Notes: generated by a model from the letters alone, not told the origin. Shown: positions 34,964-44,034, counted from the stretch's first letter. The stretch is 64,000 nucleotides of DNA from DATBDN01 sp963715995 (GCA_963715995.1 OY970283.1:1612001-1676000); one strand, 5' to 3'. A program made the numbers and translations.

Positions 34964-36100
34964 GTGATCGGGGACATGCGCAAGCGGATGCCGCCTTGGT
35001 CCAGCAAGGCGCTCGCCCTCGTCCTGATCGTGTTCGTGATCCTGCTGCCGTTCACGCAGCCGGTCGCGAACAACTTCATGAACAACTGCACGCTGAGCCT
35101 GGCGTTCATCGTGATGGGCCTGGGGCTCAACACGGTGGTCGGCTTCGCCGGCCTGCTCGACCTCGGCTACGTGGCCTTCTTCGCCATCGGCGCGTACACG
35201 ACCGGCTGGTTCAGCTCCGGGTTCTTCTCCAGGGCGCACATCCACGTCGGTGTCGGCAAGTACATCCAGACGCTGCCGGGCATCCACCTGAACTGGCTGC
35301 TCGTGGTGGTCATCGCGGCCATCCTGTGCGCGTTCGCGGGCATGGTCATCGGCCTGCCGACGCTGCGCCTGCGCGGCGACTACATCGCCATCGTCACGCT
35401 CGCGTTCGGGGAGATCATCCGCGTCATCGCCATCAACGGCGACGGCATCCACTTCGCGCGCGGCTGGAACCTGACCGCAGGCCGCCAGGGCATCACGCCG
35501 ATCGACCAGCTCGACCTGCCCGGGCTGACGCCGTTCAACCAGCTCAACCTCAGACCCTGGTACTGGACCGCGCTCGGGCTCATGCTCGTGGTCCTGTTCA
35601 TCAACATCCGGCTGCGCGACTCGCGCATCGGGCGCGCCTGGATCGCCGTGCGCGAGGACGAGGTTGCGGCCGCTTCGATGGGCGTGCCGCTGGTCAAGAC
35701 CAAGCTCATGTCGTACGCCACCGGTGCTGCCTTCGGCGGCGCGTCGGGCGCGTTCCTCGGCGCCTACCTCAACACGGTCAACGCCGACCAGTTCGCGTTC
35801 GCGTTCTCGATCTACGTGCTCGCGATGATCATCCTCGGCGGCCTCGGGTCGATCTGGGGCGTCGTGGCCGGAGCCACCGCGCTCACGTTCATCAACTACT
35901 ACTTCATCCCGCAGACCTTCAACAACCTGCCGTCGAAGGTCGGCCTCGACTTCAACCTCACCGACCTGTCGTTCGGGATCTTCGGCTTCCTGCTCGTGCT
36001 GATGATGGTGCTCCGGCCCGAGGGCCTGATCCCGGAGCGACGGCGCCAGATCGAGCTCACCGAAGGCGTGGCCACCGACACGGGAGCGTCGGGCGCATGA
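34964..36100 (+). CDS. livM: Branched-chain amino acid ABC transporter permease LivM
   Basis: This 378-residue permease shows 'LNTVVGFAGLLDLGYVAFFAIGAYT', 'LPTLRLRGDYIAIVTLAFGEIIR' and 'LGGLGSIWGVVAGA', all LivM signatures, with about 9 membrane helices. The loop at 35230-35290 is longer than usual. GTG 34964 lies 7 bases after the livH stop. livG begins inside its stop codon. Confidence 0.95.
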   Translation: MIGDMRKRMPPWSSKALALVLIVFVILLPFTQPVANNFMNNCTLSLAFIVMGLGLNTVVGFAGLLDLGYVAFFAIGAYTTGWFSSGFFSRAHIHVGVGKYIQTLPGIHLNWLLVVVIAAILCAFAGMVIGLPTLRLRGDYIAIVTLAFGEIIRVIAINGDGIHFARGWNLTAGRQGITPIDQLDLPGLTPFNQLNLRPWYWTALGLMLVVLFINIRLRDSRIGRAWIAVREDEVAAASMGVPLVKTKLMSYATGAAFGGASGAFLGAYLNTVNADQFAFAFSIYVLAMIILGGLGSIWGVVAGATALTFINYYFIPQTFNNLPSKVGLDFNLTDLSFGIFGFLLVLMMVLRPEGLIPERRRQIELTEGVATDTGASGA

Positions 36101-36918
36101 GCACTGCCACCGATCCGAGCGGCACGCCGGCGCCGCCCCCGAAGCCCGACACGGACCTGCTCGTCGCGACCGGCGTGTCGAAGGCGTTCGGCGGGCTCGT
36201 CGCGGTCCGCGACGTGTCGTTCACCATTCCCGAGCGCCGGATCGTCTCGATCATCGGGCCAAACGGGGCAGGCAAGACCACGTTCTTCAACATGCTGACG
36301 GGCCTGTACAAGCCCACGGCCGGCGACATCCAGTTCAACGGCCGCGACATCACCGGTCGCCGTCCCGACCTGATCACGAAGGCCGGCGTGGCGCGCACGT
36401 TCCAGAACATCCGCCTCTGGGCCACGATGACGCCGGTCGAGAACGTGATGGTGGGCCAGCACGCGCGCATGCGCGCCGGCCTGGCCGGGTCGGTGCTGCG
36501 GCTGCCGCGCGTGCGGCGCGAGGAGCGCGGCGTGCGCGACCGCGCGCGCGAGATGCTCGACTACGTGGGCCTGCGCTCCGAGCAGTTCGAGCAGCTCGCC
36601 ATCAACCTGGCCTACGGGGATCAGCGGCGGGTGGAGATCGCCCGCGCGCTCGCGTCGGAGCCCAAGCTGCTGCTGCTCGACGAGCCCACGGCCGGGATGA
36701 ACCCGCAGGAGTCGGCCGACCTCACGCGCTTCATGTACCGCCTGCGCGACGAGCTCGACCTGACGATCCTGCTGATCGAGCACGACATGAAGGTGGTCAT
36801 GGGCGTATCAGAGCGCGTGACCGTGCTCGATCACGGCGAGAAGATCGCCGAGGGCGAGCCGGCCGAGGTACGCGCCAACCCGCGCGTGGTCGAGGCCTAC
36901 CTCGGGAAGCAGGGCTGA
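36097..36918 (+). CDS. livG: Branched-chain amino acid ABC transporter ATPase LivG
   Basis: This 273-residue ATPase has Walker A 'GPNGAGKTTFFN', Q-loop 'TFQNIRLW', Walker B 'LLLLDEPTAGMNP' and 'EHDMKVVMGVSERVTVLDHGEKIAEG', which is LivG-specific. The ABC signature reads 'LAYGDQRRVEIARAL' instead of LSGGQ, normal for this subfamily. A Pro-rich N-terminal extension of about 18 residues precedes the domain. ATG 36097 overlaps the livM stop. Confidence 0.95.
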   Translation: MSTATDPSGTPAPPPKPDTDLLVATGVSKAFGGLVAVRDVSFTIPERRIVSIIGPNGAGKTTFFNMLTGLYKPTAGDIQFNGRDITGRRPDLITKAGVARTFQNIRLWATMTPVENVMVGQHARMRAGLAGSVLRLPRVRREERGVRDRAREMLDYVGLRSEQFEQLAINLAYGDQRRVEIARALASEPKLLLLDEPTAGMNPQESADLTRFMYRLRDELDLTILLIEHDMKVVMGVSERVTVLDHGEKIAEGEPAEVRANPRVVEAYLGKQG

Positions 36919-36921
36919 GCC

Positions 36922-37632
36922 GTGGCCATGCTCGAGCTCGACGACGTCCACACCTTCTACGGCAACATCGAGGCGCTCAAGGGGATCTCGCTCACCGTCG
37001 AGGAGGGCGAGTGCGTCACGCTGATCGGCTCGAACGGTGCCGGCAAGTCGACCACGCTGCGCTCGATCTCGGGGCTGACCCCGCCACGCGTCGGCTCGAT
37101 CCGCTTCGAGGGCCAGGAGATCGCTCGCGCGGCGCCGCAGGACATCGTCGGGCTCGGCATCTGCCAGTCGCCCGAGGGGCGTCACGTGTTCCCGCGGATG
37201 AGCGTGCGCGACAACCTCGACCTCGGCGCCTATCTGCGCCGCGACAACGAGATCGCCACCGACCTCGAGCAGGTCTTCGAGCTGTTCCCGCGGTTGGGCG
37301 AACGCCAGCGCCAGCAGGCCGGCACCATGTCCGGCGGCGAGCAGCAGATGCTCGCGATCGGGCGCGCGATGATGGCGCGGCCAAGGCTGCTGCTGCTCGA
37401 CGAGCCGTCGATGGGGATCGCCCCGGTGCTCGTGGACCGCATCTACGAGACGATCGAGGAGATCAACAAGCGCGGCACCACGATCCTGCTGGTGGAGCAG
37501 AACGCGAACTACGCCCTGGCGGTCTCCACGCGCGCCTACGTGCTCGAGGTCGGCGAGGTCACGCTCTCGGACGAGTCATCGCGCCTGCGCGAGAACCCCG
37601 AGGTTCAGGCCGCGTACCTGGGAGGTGACTGA
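36922..37632 (+). CDS. livF: Branched-chain amino acid ABC transporter ATPase LivF
   Basis: This 236-residue ATPase has Walker A 'GSNGAGKSTTLRSISGL', 'SPEGRHVFPRMSVRDNLDLGAY', signature 'MSGGEQQMLAIGRAMM', Walker B 'LLLLDEPSMGIAPVLV' and the His-loop replaced by Gln in 'LVEQNA', as is usual for LivF. It pairs with LivG to power uptake. It follows livG by 3 bases. Confidence 0.95.
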   Translation: MAMLELDDVHTFYGNIEALKGISLTVEEGECVTLIGSNGAGKSTTLRSISGLTPPRVGSIRFEGQEIARAAPQDIVGLGICQSPEGRHVFPRMSVRDNLDLGAYLRRDNEIATDLEQVFELFPRLGERQRQQAGTMSGGEQQMLAIGRAMMARPRLLLLDEPSMGIAPVLVDRIYETIEEINKRGTTILLVEQNANYALAVSTRAYVLEVGEVTLSDESSRLRENPEVQAAYLGGD

Positions 37633-37633
37633 C

Positions 37634-37930
37634 GTGTTCGTGTTCGCCGTGGTCGGCGCCAAGGCGCTCTACCTGCTGATCGCATGGCTCGGCGGGGCTG
37701 CAGCGGGCGCGTACCTGTCCGAGCGCAAGGGCTACGGCGACAAGCCGGGTCTCGCATCGGGGCTGCTGCTCAGCCTGGCGGGCGCCGTGATCTGGCTGGT
37801 GATCCCGGCTCGGGCGAACTCGGACTGGAAGATCAAGGGTCCCTGGGGCTCCGCCCGCAAGGACATGCGCCAGCCAGAGCGGCCTAGCGAACCTGATCCG
37901 CCAGCGCAGCGTCCAGCTGCGGATGCCTGA
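37634..37930 (+). CDS. Small membrane protein of unknown function (98 residues)
   Basis: The first helix ('VFAVVGAKALYLLIAWLGGAAAGAYL') and the second ('LASGLLLSLAGAVIWLVIPA') are followed by a charged Pro-rich tail. I do not recognise the family. GTG 37634 is chosen because GGAGGTGA at 37621-37628 is well spaced before it; GTG 37625 is an alternative. It is the last gene of the liv operon and overlaps the 3' end of the convergent epimerase gene by 47 bases. Confidence 0.65.
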   Translation: MFVFAVVGAKALYLLIAWLGGAAAGAYLSERKGYGDKPGLASGLLLSLAGAVIWLVIPARANSDWKIKGPWGSARKDMRQPERPSEPDPPAQRPAADA

Positions 37931-38750
37931 ACGAGTAGCCGAGGCCTTCTAATTTCGACGGGTCCGGGTTGGACCCCTCGGTGACCGTCGAGCCCATCTC
38001 TCCGAACAGCGTCTTGATCGCGAGCGACGGGATCGGGAACAGCGTCGGCCGGTGAATCGCCTTGCCGAGCGCCTTCGTGAAGGTCTTGTTCGTGTGCTTC
38101 TCGGGTGCCACCAGGTTCACGGCGCCGCTGGCGGCGTCGGTGTCCATCAGGAAGATCAGGGCGCCGGCCGCGTCGTCCACGCCAATCCACGGGAACGGCT
38201 GCGCGCCGCCCGCGACCGGGCCGCCGACGCCGAGCTTGAACGGCGTGAGCATCTTCGCCAGGGCCCCGCCGTCGCGTGACAGGACCACGCCTGTGCGGGC
38301 GCAGACCACGCGCACGCCGAGTGCGTCAGCTTTGTGAGCCTCGGCCTCCCACGCCTGTACGACCTCGCTGAGGAAGCCCGTGCCGGGCGCGGCTCCCTCA
38401 GCGACCAGCGCGTCCGAGCGCGGGTAGTAGCCCTCGGCCGACTGCGACACGAGCACCTGCGGGCGCGGGTCGGCATCGCGCAGCGCCTCGACCAGCCGGC
38501 GCGTTGAGTCCACGCGCGAGTCGCGGATCTTCTGCTTGCCCTCGTCGTTCCAGCGCTGGTCGATCGGCGAGCCGGCGAGGTTGATCACGCCGTCGAAGCC
38601 CGACAGATCGAGCTCGTCCCAGCCGACCGCCTCCATGCCGGCGCTCGAGGGATCGCGCGAGATGGCTACGACCTCGTCGTCGCGCTCGCGAAGCTGGCGG
38701 ACGACCTCGCGCCCGATCGTGCCTGTCGCGCCGCTGACCGCTACGCGCAT
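37884..38750 (-). CDS. TIGR01777-type NAD-dependent epimerase (SDR39U1/YfcH family)
   Basis: This 288-residue Rossmann protein begins MRVAVSGATGTIGREVVRQL. It has 'VINLAGSPIDQRWNDEGKQKIRDSRVDSTRRL', 'SQSAEGYYP' (the family's replacement for the YxxxK active site), 'VVCARTGVVLSRDGGAL' and 'GAQPFPWIGVDDAAGALIFL'. The family is of uncertain substrate and is related to SulA/YfcH. It ends with the DUF1731-type tail. It lies directly downstream of the malic enzyme gene, overlapping its end by one base. Confidence 0.9.
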   Translation of the reverse strand: MRVAVSGATGTIGREVVRQLRERDDEVVAISRDPSSAGMEAVGWDELDLSGFDGVINLAGSPIDQRWNDEGKQKIRDSRVDSTRRLVEALRDADPRPQVLVSQSAEGYYPRSDALVAEGAAPGTGFLSEVVQAWEAEAHKADALGVRVVCARTGVVLSRDGGALAKMLTPFKLGVGGPVAGGAQPFPWIGVDDAAGALIFLMDTDAASGAVNLVAPEKHTNKTFTKALGKAIHRPTLFPIPSLAIKTLFGEMGSTVTEGSNPDPSKLEGLGYSFRHPQLDAALADQVR

Positions 38751-40174
38751 CAGGATGAGGGCGCCAGCTCGGCGCCGGTCCGTGCCATGCCCTCGCGCTG
38801 GGCCTCCTCGGAGACCGCGCGTGCGACAGCGGGACAGACGTCGGCGTTGAAGACACTCGGGATGATGTAGTCCTCGTTCAGCTCGTCGTCCGAGATCACC
38901 GACGCGATGCCGTCGGCGGCGGCCATCTTCATCTCCTCGGTGATCTTCGGGGCGCGCACGTCGAGGGCGCCGCGGAAGATGCCCGGGAAGGCGAGCACGT
39001 TGTTGATCTGGTTCGGGTAGTCGGAGCGTCCCGTCGCCATGACGCGCACGTACGGCGCCGCGTCCTCGGGCTTGACCTCGGGATTTGGGTTGGCCATGGC
39101 GAACACGAATGGATCGTCGTTCATACGGCCAAGGTCGCTGGCCTGGATCACACCCGGCCCCGACAGCCCGATGAAGAGATCGGCGCCTTCGAGCACGTCG
39201 ACCACCGAGCCCTCGCGGTTGTCCGGATTGGTGTTCTCGGCCAGCCACCGCTTCTCCGAGTTGAGGCCGTCGCGGCCGGTGTGGATCGCACCTCCGCGGT
39301 CGCAGGCGACGATCGACTTGATGCCCGCGTTCATCAGGATCTTCGCCACGGCGATGCCCGCGGCGCCGGCGCCGACCATCGTGGCTGTCAGATCCTCGAT
39401 CCTGCGACCGGTCAGGCGGCAGGCATTGATCAGCGCGGCCATGACCACGATCGCCGTGCCGTGCTGGTCGTCGTGGAAGACCGGGATGCCGAGCTCCGCC
39501 ACCAGCCGCTCCTCGATCTCGAAGCAGCGCGGGGAGGAGATGTCCTCGAGGTTGATCCCGCCGAAGCCCGGCGCCATCGCCTTCACGATCTCGACGATCT
39601 CGTCCGGGTCCTTCGTGTCCAGGCAGATCGGGAACGCGTCGACGCCGCCGAACGCCTTGAACAGCGCCGCCTTGCCCTCCATCACGGGCATCGCGGCCTC
39701 GGGGCCGATGTCGCCAAGGCCAAGCACCGCGCTGCCGTCGGTGACCACCGCCACCGTGTTCGCCTTGATCGTGTACTCGAACGCCTTGTTCGGGTCGTCG
39801 GCGATCGCCTGGCACACACGGGCCACGCCCGGCGTGTAGGCCATCGACAGGTCGTCGCGCGTCTTCAGCTCGGCGGCCAGCCCGGTGAACAGCTTGCCGC
39901 CCCTGTGCAGCTCGAGGGTGCGGTCGGTGACCTCGAGCAGCTTCACGTGCTCGATCGCCTCGAGTGCCTCGACGATGTCCGCTGCGGCGTCCGGTCCCGT
40001 GCAGTCCACGATCACGTCGCGGACGGCGTTCGCCTGCCCGGCCTCGATCACCTCGATGTTGCCGATCGCGCCTCCGGTGGCTCCGATTGCGGTGGCCACG
40101 CGGCCGAGGCTTCCGGGTCCTCGTTCCATTTCTATGCGCAGACGCAGGGAGTATTGGGCGCTCGGGGTGGCCAT
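38750..40174 (-). CDS. Malic enzyme with N-terminal ACT domain
   Basis: This 474-residue protein opens with an ACT regulatory domain (residues about 8-80, 'LRIEMERGPGSLGRVATAIGATGG'). The catalytic part follows: 'AYTPGVARVCQAIADDP', 'TDGSAVLGLGDIGPEAAMPVMEGKA', Lys of 'DTKDPDEIV', 'FHDDQHGTAIV' and the Rossmann 'VGAGAAGIAVAKIL'. It oxidatively decarboxylates malate to pyruvate, and the ACT domain suggests allosteric control by an amino acid. Coenzyme choice (NAD or NADP) cannot be read. It diverges from polA with overlapping -10 hexamers. Confidence 0.93.
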   Translation of the reverse strand: MATPSAQYSLRLRIEMERGPGSLGRVATAIGATGGAIGNIEVIEAGQANAVRDVIVDCTGPDAAADIVEALEAIEHVKLLEVTDRTLELHRGGKLFTGLAAELKTRDDLSMAYTPGVARVCQAIADDPNKAFEYTIKANTVAVVTDGSAVLGLGDIGPEAAMPVMEGKAALFKAFGGVDAFPICLDTKDPDEIVEIVKAMAPGFGGINLEDISSPRCFEIEERLVAELGIPVFHDDQHGTAIVVMAALINACRLTGRRIEDLTATMVGAGAAGIAVAKILMNAGIKSIVACDRGGAIHTGRDGLNSEKRWLAENTNPDNREGSVVDVLEGADLFIGLSGPGVIQASDLGRMNDDPFVFAMANPNPEVKPEDAAPYVRVMATGRSDYPNQINNVLAFPGIFRGALDVRAPKITEEMKMAAADGIASVISDDELNEDYIIPSVFNADVCPAVARAVSEEAQREGMARTGAELAPSS

Positions 40175-40182
40175 CAGGGGCA

Positions 40183-40192
40183 AGGATACGAT
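40183..40192. promoter_or_regulatory. Overlapping divergent -10 hexamers for malic enzyme and polA
   Basis: AGGATACGAT holds TATCCT on the minus strand (8 bases before the malic enzyme ATG at 40174) and TACGAT on the plus strand (6 bases before the polA GTG at 40199). They share two bases. Only 24 bases separate the start codons. Confidence 0.55.
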
Positions 40193-40198
40193 GGCGAA

Positions 40199-42760
40199 GT
40201 GGCGCCGCAGGTATTCCTGATCGACGGTAACTCGCTTGTCTACCGCGCTTTCTTCGCGCTCCCCGAGAGCATCGCCACCTCGAAGGGGGAGCCCACCAAC
40301 GCGATCTTCGGCTTCGCGTCGATGCTCGTGAAGCTGCTCACCGAGTACGGCAGCGTGCCCACGCTGGTGGTCTGGGACGCCGGCTGGTCGGGCCGCGAGC
40401 AGGTCTACACCGAGTACAAGGCCGAGCGCCGCTCGCGCCCCGACCTGCTTCGTGAGCAGTGGCCCGCCCTCCAGCCGCTGGTGGAGGCATTCGGCTACCA
40501 GAACGTGCGCGTGGACGGCTTCGAGGCCGACGACGTGATCGCGACGCTTGCCACGCAGGCCGCGCAGAAGGGCATCGACGCGACGATCGTGACCGGCGAC
40601 CGCGATGCGTTCCAGCTGATCGACGGTGGCGTCACGGTCATGGCCACCGGCCGCGGCATCACCGACACGAAGACGTATGACCGGGACGCGGTGATCGAGC
40701 GCTACGGCATCCCGCCCGAGCTGATCCCGGACTTCTACGGGCTCAAGGGCGACACCTCCGACAACATCCCGGGCGTTCCCGGTATCGGCGACAAGACGGC
40801 CTCGCAGCTGCTGAACGAGTACGGCGACCTCGAGGGCGTGCTGGCGAACATCGACAAGATCTCGGGCGCCAAGCGCAAGGAGAACCTCACCAACCACGCC
40901 GACGACGCGCGTGTGTCGAAGGAGCTCGCGACCGCGATCCGCGACGTGCCGCTCGACATCGACCTCGAGCAACGCGCCGCCGAGGCGCCCGACCGCTCGT
41001 CACTGCGCGAGGTCTTCCGCCGCTGGGAGCTGCGCGACCCGCTGCGCCGGCTCGAGGAGTTCATGGGCGCCGAGGAAGCGGGCGCCGCCCGGCAGGCCGA
41101 GACCGTGGTCGAGGCCAAGGCCGTCGAGGTGCCGATCGCGGAGCTGGCGGTGCTGAGCGGCGAGCTCGCCACGATCGCGGCGGCGCGCGACACCGACAAG
41201 GCCGGCAACGAGACCGGCCCGCTGCGCTTCGCCGCCTATGCGGGCGGCGAGGTGCTGGTGGGGGAGGCCGAGACGTTCACGGCGCTGTCGCTGGCGTGGG
41301 GCAACCGGCCGATCACCGCGCACGACTTCAAGTCGATGGCGCCGGACGAGGACCCGCCGCCGCTGGAGCACGACACGATGGTGGCGGCCTACCTGATCGA
41401 CCCTTCGCGGCGCAACTACGAGCTGAAGGAGCTGTCCGACAACGCCGGCCTGACGGCGCGTGTCGAGGGTGCGGACGGGCTGGCGTCGGCCGCGGTCATC
41501 ACGCGCTCGCTCGCCCAGCGCCAGCGCGAGCTGATGGACGAGGAGGGGCTCACGAGCCTGTTCCGCGACATCGAGCTGCCGCTGGTCGACGTGCTCGTGG
41601 AGATGGAGCGAGCCGGCATCCGCCTCGACGTACACAAGGTCTACGAGATCGCGGCAAAGGTCGAGCACGACGCCGGCCTGCTCGAGCGCGAGATTCACGA
41701 GCTGGCGGGGGAGGAGTTCACGATCGGCTCGCCCCAGCAGCTGTCGGCGATCCTCTTCGACAAGCTCGAGCTGTCGAAGAAGCGGCGCGGCAAGACCGGC
41801 TTCTCCACCGACGCGCGCGTGCTCGCGGCCATCCGCGACGAGCACGAGATCATCCCGAAGATCGAGCGCTGGCGGGAGCTGACCAAGCTCAAGTCGACCT
41901 ACCTCGACGCGCTGCCCCAGCTGCTCGACGAGAACGAGCGCCTGCACACCACGTTCAACCAGACCTCGACCACCACCGGGCGGTTGTCGAGCACCAACCC
42001 CAACCTCCAGAACATCCCGATCCGCACCGAGCTCGGGCGCGAGATCCGCGCCTGCTTCATCGCCGCCGAGGGTACGAAGCTCGTCTCCGCGGACTACTCG
42101 CAGGTCGAGCTGCGGATCCTCTCGCACATATCGGGCGAGCAGGCGCTGCGCGAGATCTTCGCGGCCGGCGGTGACGTGCACACTGAGACCGCCGCCACGA
42201 TCTTCAGCGTCGCCCCTGGCGCCATCGATCAGGGCATGCGCTCGAAGGCCAAGATGGTCAACTTCGGGATCATCTACGGGCTCTCCCCGTTCGGGATGGC
42301 GGACCGCCTGAACATCCCGCAGGAGGAGGCCGCAGAGTTCATCGACCGCTACCTCGGGCGCTTCCCGCAGGTGAAGGAGTTCATCGACCAGACGATCGGC
42401 CAGGCGGCGGCGGACGGCTACGTGCGCACGCTGCTCGGGCGCATCCGCCGCATCCCGGAGCTGCACTCCTCCAACTACATGACGCGCCAGCTCGGTGAGC
42501 GCCTCGCCGTGAACACGGTCATTCAGGGCACGGCCGCGGACATCATCAAGATCGCGATGGTGCGCTGCCACAAGGCGCTGCGCGACTCGCGCACGAAGCT
42601 CGTGCTCCAGATCCACGACGAGCTGCTGTTCGAGGCGCCGGACGACGAGGCAGGGGAGGTGGCGGAGCTGGTGCAGCGCGAAATGGCCGCCGCCCTGGCC
42701 ATGGACCCGCCGCTGGCCGTGGACGTAGGAATCGGGCGCAACTGGCTGGAGGCGAAGTGA
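40199..42760 (+). CDS. polA: DNA polymerase I
   Basis: This 853-residue protein has three parts. The 5'-nuclease domain (1 to about 290) has 'FLIDGNSLVYRAFFA', 'DGFEADDVIATLA', 'GDRDAFQLI' and 'GLKGDTSDNIPGVPGIGDKTA'. The middle 3'-5' exonuclease-like domain lacks the DxE and D...YxxxD metal ligands, so proofreading is probably lost, as in Taq and mycobacterial enzymes. The polymerase domain has motif A 'SADYSQVELRILSHIS', motif B 'RSKAKMVNFGIIYG' and motif C 'LQIHDELLFE'. It serves Okazaki maturation and repair. GTG 40199 follows a TACGAT hexamer by 6 bases. Confidence 0.97.
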   Translation: MAPQVFLIDGNSLVYRAFFALPESIATSKGEPTNAIFGFASMLVKLLTEYGSVPTLVVWDAGWSGREQVYTEYKAERRSRPDLLREQWPALQPLVEAFGYQNVRVDGFEADDVIATLATQAAQKGIDATIVTGDRDAFQLIDGGVTVMATGRGITDTKTYDRDAVIERYGIPPELIPDFYGLKGDTSDNIPGVPGIGDKTASQLLNEYGDLEGVLANIDKISGAKRKENLTNHADDARVSKELATAIRDVPLDIDLEQRAAEAPDRSSLREVFRRWELRDPLRRLEEFMGAEEAGAARQAETVVEAKAVEVPIAELAVLSGELATIAAARDTDKAGNETGPLRFAAYAGGEVLVGEAETFTALSLAWGNRPITAHDFKSMAPDEDPPPLEHDTMVAAYLIDPSRRNYELKELSDNAGLTARVEGADGLASAAVITRSLAQRQRELMDEEGLTSLFRDIELPLVDVLVEMERAGIRLDVHKVYEIAAKVEHDAGLLEREIHELAGEEFTIGSPQQLSAILFDKLELSKKRRGKTGFSTDARVLAAIRDEHEIIPKIERWRELTKLKSTYLDALPQLLDENERLHTTFNQTSTTTGRLSSTNPNLQNIPIRTELGREIRACFIAAEGTKLVSADYSQVELRILSHISGEQALREIFAAGGDVHTETAATIFSVAPGAIDQGMRSKAKMVNFGIIYGLSPFGMADRLNIPQEEAAEFIDRYLGRFPQVKEFIDQTIGQAAADGYVRTLLGRIRRIPELHSSNYMTRQLGERLAVNTVIQGTAADIIKIAMVRCHKALRDSRTKLVLQIHDELLFEAPDDEAGEVAELVQREMAAALAMDPPLAVDVGIGRNWLEAK

Positions 42761-43203
42761 TGGACAAGTCGGTCGCGGTTGGGCTGACGGCGGTCGTCGG
42801 CGGGATGATCGCCCTCCAGGCTCCGATCAACTCCACGCTCGGCAAGCGGATCGGCACGCTCCCTGCCGCGTCGGTGTCGTTCTTCATCGGCACCGTGCTG
42901 CTCGTGCTCCTGGCGCTGGTGTTCGGCGGCGGCTTCGGCCGGCTGGGCGAGGCCCGCCACCTGTCCTGGTACTACCTGATGGGCGGCGTGCTCGGTGCGG
43001 CTTACGTCACGAGCGTGCTCGTGACCGTGCGCACGCTTGGTGCCGGCGGCGTGACCGCTGCCACGATCGCCGGCCAGCTCACCGCGGCGGTGGTGGTCGA
43101 CCAGCTCGGCATCCTCAACATCGCCAAGCATCCGATCACGGGGCCGCGGCTGGCCGGGGTCGTGCTGCTCGCCGCCGGAACGTTCCTAGTCGTGCGCTAC
43201 TGA
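42760..43203 (+). CDS. DMT-superfamily YdcZ-type (DUF606) membrane protein
   Basis: This 147-residue protein has five hydrophobic helices. It matches the DUF606 pattern: 'GGMIALQAPINSTLGKRIGTLPAASVSFFIGTVLLV' at the N-terminus, then 'WYYLMGGVLGAAYVT', and ends in 'ITGPRLAGVVLLAAGTFLVV'. Members of this half-length DMT family are thought to work as dimers exporting small solutes. The substrate is unknown. ATG 42760 shares its first base with the polA stop. Confidence 0.85.
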   Translation: MDKSVAVGLTAVVGGMIALQAPINSTLGKRIGTLPAASVSFFIGTVLLVLLALVFGGGFGRLGEARHLSWYYLMGGVLGAAYVTSVLVTVRTLGAGGVTAATIAGQLTAAVVVDQLGILNIAKHPITGPRLAGVVLLAAGTFLVVRY

Positions 43204-43204
43204 C

Positions 43205-43621
43205 ATGGCGACCACTCACACGCACGTGGAGCGCGTGCGCTTCGGGGACCTCGACGCGATGCGCCACCTCAACAACGTGGTGTTCCTGCGCTACTTCGAG
43301 ACGGCGCGGATCGCGTTCATCCGGCAGCTGCTGCCGGAGCACGACCCCGCGCACCCCGAGCAGACCCGCTTCGGCCTGATCTTCGCCGAGTGCCACATCA
43401 ACTACCGGACGCCGGTCCACTTCGACGAGGAGGTGGCGATCGAGTGCCGCGTCGGCGAGGTGCGCCGATCGGCGTTCCAGATCGAGTTCACGATGACGGT
43501 CGGCGAGCGGACCGCAGCCGAGGGCTACGGCTGGCTGGTCGCGTTCGACTACGCGGCGGAGAAGGCAGCGCAGCTGCCGGTGGCGCTGCGGACCACGCTC
43601 GAGCGCGCGGCGGCTGGGTAG
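43205..43621 (+). CDS. 4-hydroxybenzoyl-CoA thioesterase-like (4HBT) hot-dog protein
   Basis: This 138-residue single hot-dog protein has 'VRFGDLDAMRHLNNVVFLRYFETARIAF' (residues about 11-38), containing the Asp of the 4HBT active site and the conserved HxNN. A beta core with 'NYRTPVHFDEEVAIECRV' follows. It should hydrolyse an acyl-CoA; the substrate is unknown. It starts one base after the DMT gene stop and is followed by the second composite repeat element. Confidence 0.88.
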   Translation: MATTHTHVERVRFGDLDAMRHLNNVVFLRYFETARIAFIRQLLPEHDPAHPEQTRFGLIFAECHINYRTPVHFDEEVAIECRVGEVRRSAFQIEFTMTVGERTAAEGYGWLVAFDYAAEKAAQLPVALRTTLERAAAG

Positions 43622-43639
43622 GGGCGCTCTGGGCCGGCC

Positions 43640-43740
43640 TCTGCCGCCGGCCCGCCCGCCGTTCCCCGGTCTGCCGCCGGCCGGCCCCGGTCTGTCGCCG
43701 GCCCGCTCTGCCGCCGGCCGCGCCCGGTCTGCCGCCGGCC
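43640..43740 (+). repeat. Five copies of TCTGCCGCCGGCC leading into repeat element copy 2
   Basis: The 13-mer occurs at 43640, 43670, 43691 (one mismatch), 43707 and 43728 with variable spacers. The same 13-mer stands at 9703 in the corresponding place of copy 1, with a degenerate second unit. The spacing is irregular, which suggests slippage expansion. Confidence 0.75.
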
Positions 43741-43785
43741 GTCCCCTCGCTGGTCTCCGCCCGCCGTCCCCCCGCTGCGATGCGC

Positions 43786-43856
43786 AAACTGCCTCGGCCA
43801 AGGGGCGGCTGGAGTGGCGCTTGCGTTCTCCCGCCGGCCATCTCGCCCCCGCCGCC
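43786..43856 (+). repeat. Module A, copy 2 (71 bases)
   Basis: Identical to 9754-9824 except for five substitutions by hand alignment, with no gaps. It precedes the palindrome array. Confidence 0.85.
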
Positions 43857-43878
43857 CGCGAAACGCGTCCCCGCGAAT

Positions 43879-43924
43879 CTTTTGGTCACTTTTTCCGGCT
43901 ATGACCGGTCCAAATGACCAAAAG
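43879..43924 (+). repeat. Nested palindrome H3 (46 bases)
   Basis: Outer arms CTTTTGGTCA/TGACCAAAAG (10 bp perfect) enclose weakly paired T/A runs, then CCGG/CCGG around CTATGA. It is followed by TCTCC, like the GCTCC after H1 and H2. Confidence 0.8.
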
Positions 43925-43939
43925 TCTCCTCAGCGACCG

Positions 43940-43984
43940 CGACTGTGACGTTGACCACGTATAGCGTGGTCGAGGTCACACTCG
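43940..43984 (+). repeat. Nested palindrome H4 (45 bases)
   Basis: Outer arms CGACTGTGAC/GTCACACTCG (one mismatch), a three-base internal loop on each side, and inner arms GACCACG/CGTGGTC around TATAG. The centre is at 43962. Confidence 0.85.
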
Positions 43985-43989
43985 ATGCC

Positions 43990-44034
43990 CGAGTGGCACC
44001 TTCACCGCGAATAGCGCGCTCAACCTGCCGCTCG
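43990..44034 (+). repeat. Nested palindrome H5 (45 bases, most degraded)
   Basis: Outer arms CGAGTGGCA/TGCCGCTCG pair over 9 positions with one G-U. The middle is partly paired (TT/AA), and inner CGCG/CGCG closes around AATAG. The centre at 44012 is exactly 50 bases from that of H4. Confidence 0.7.
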
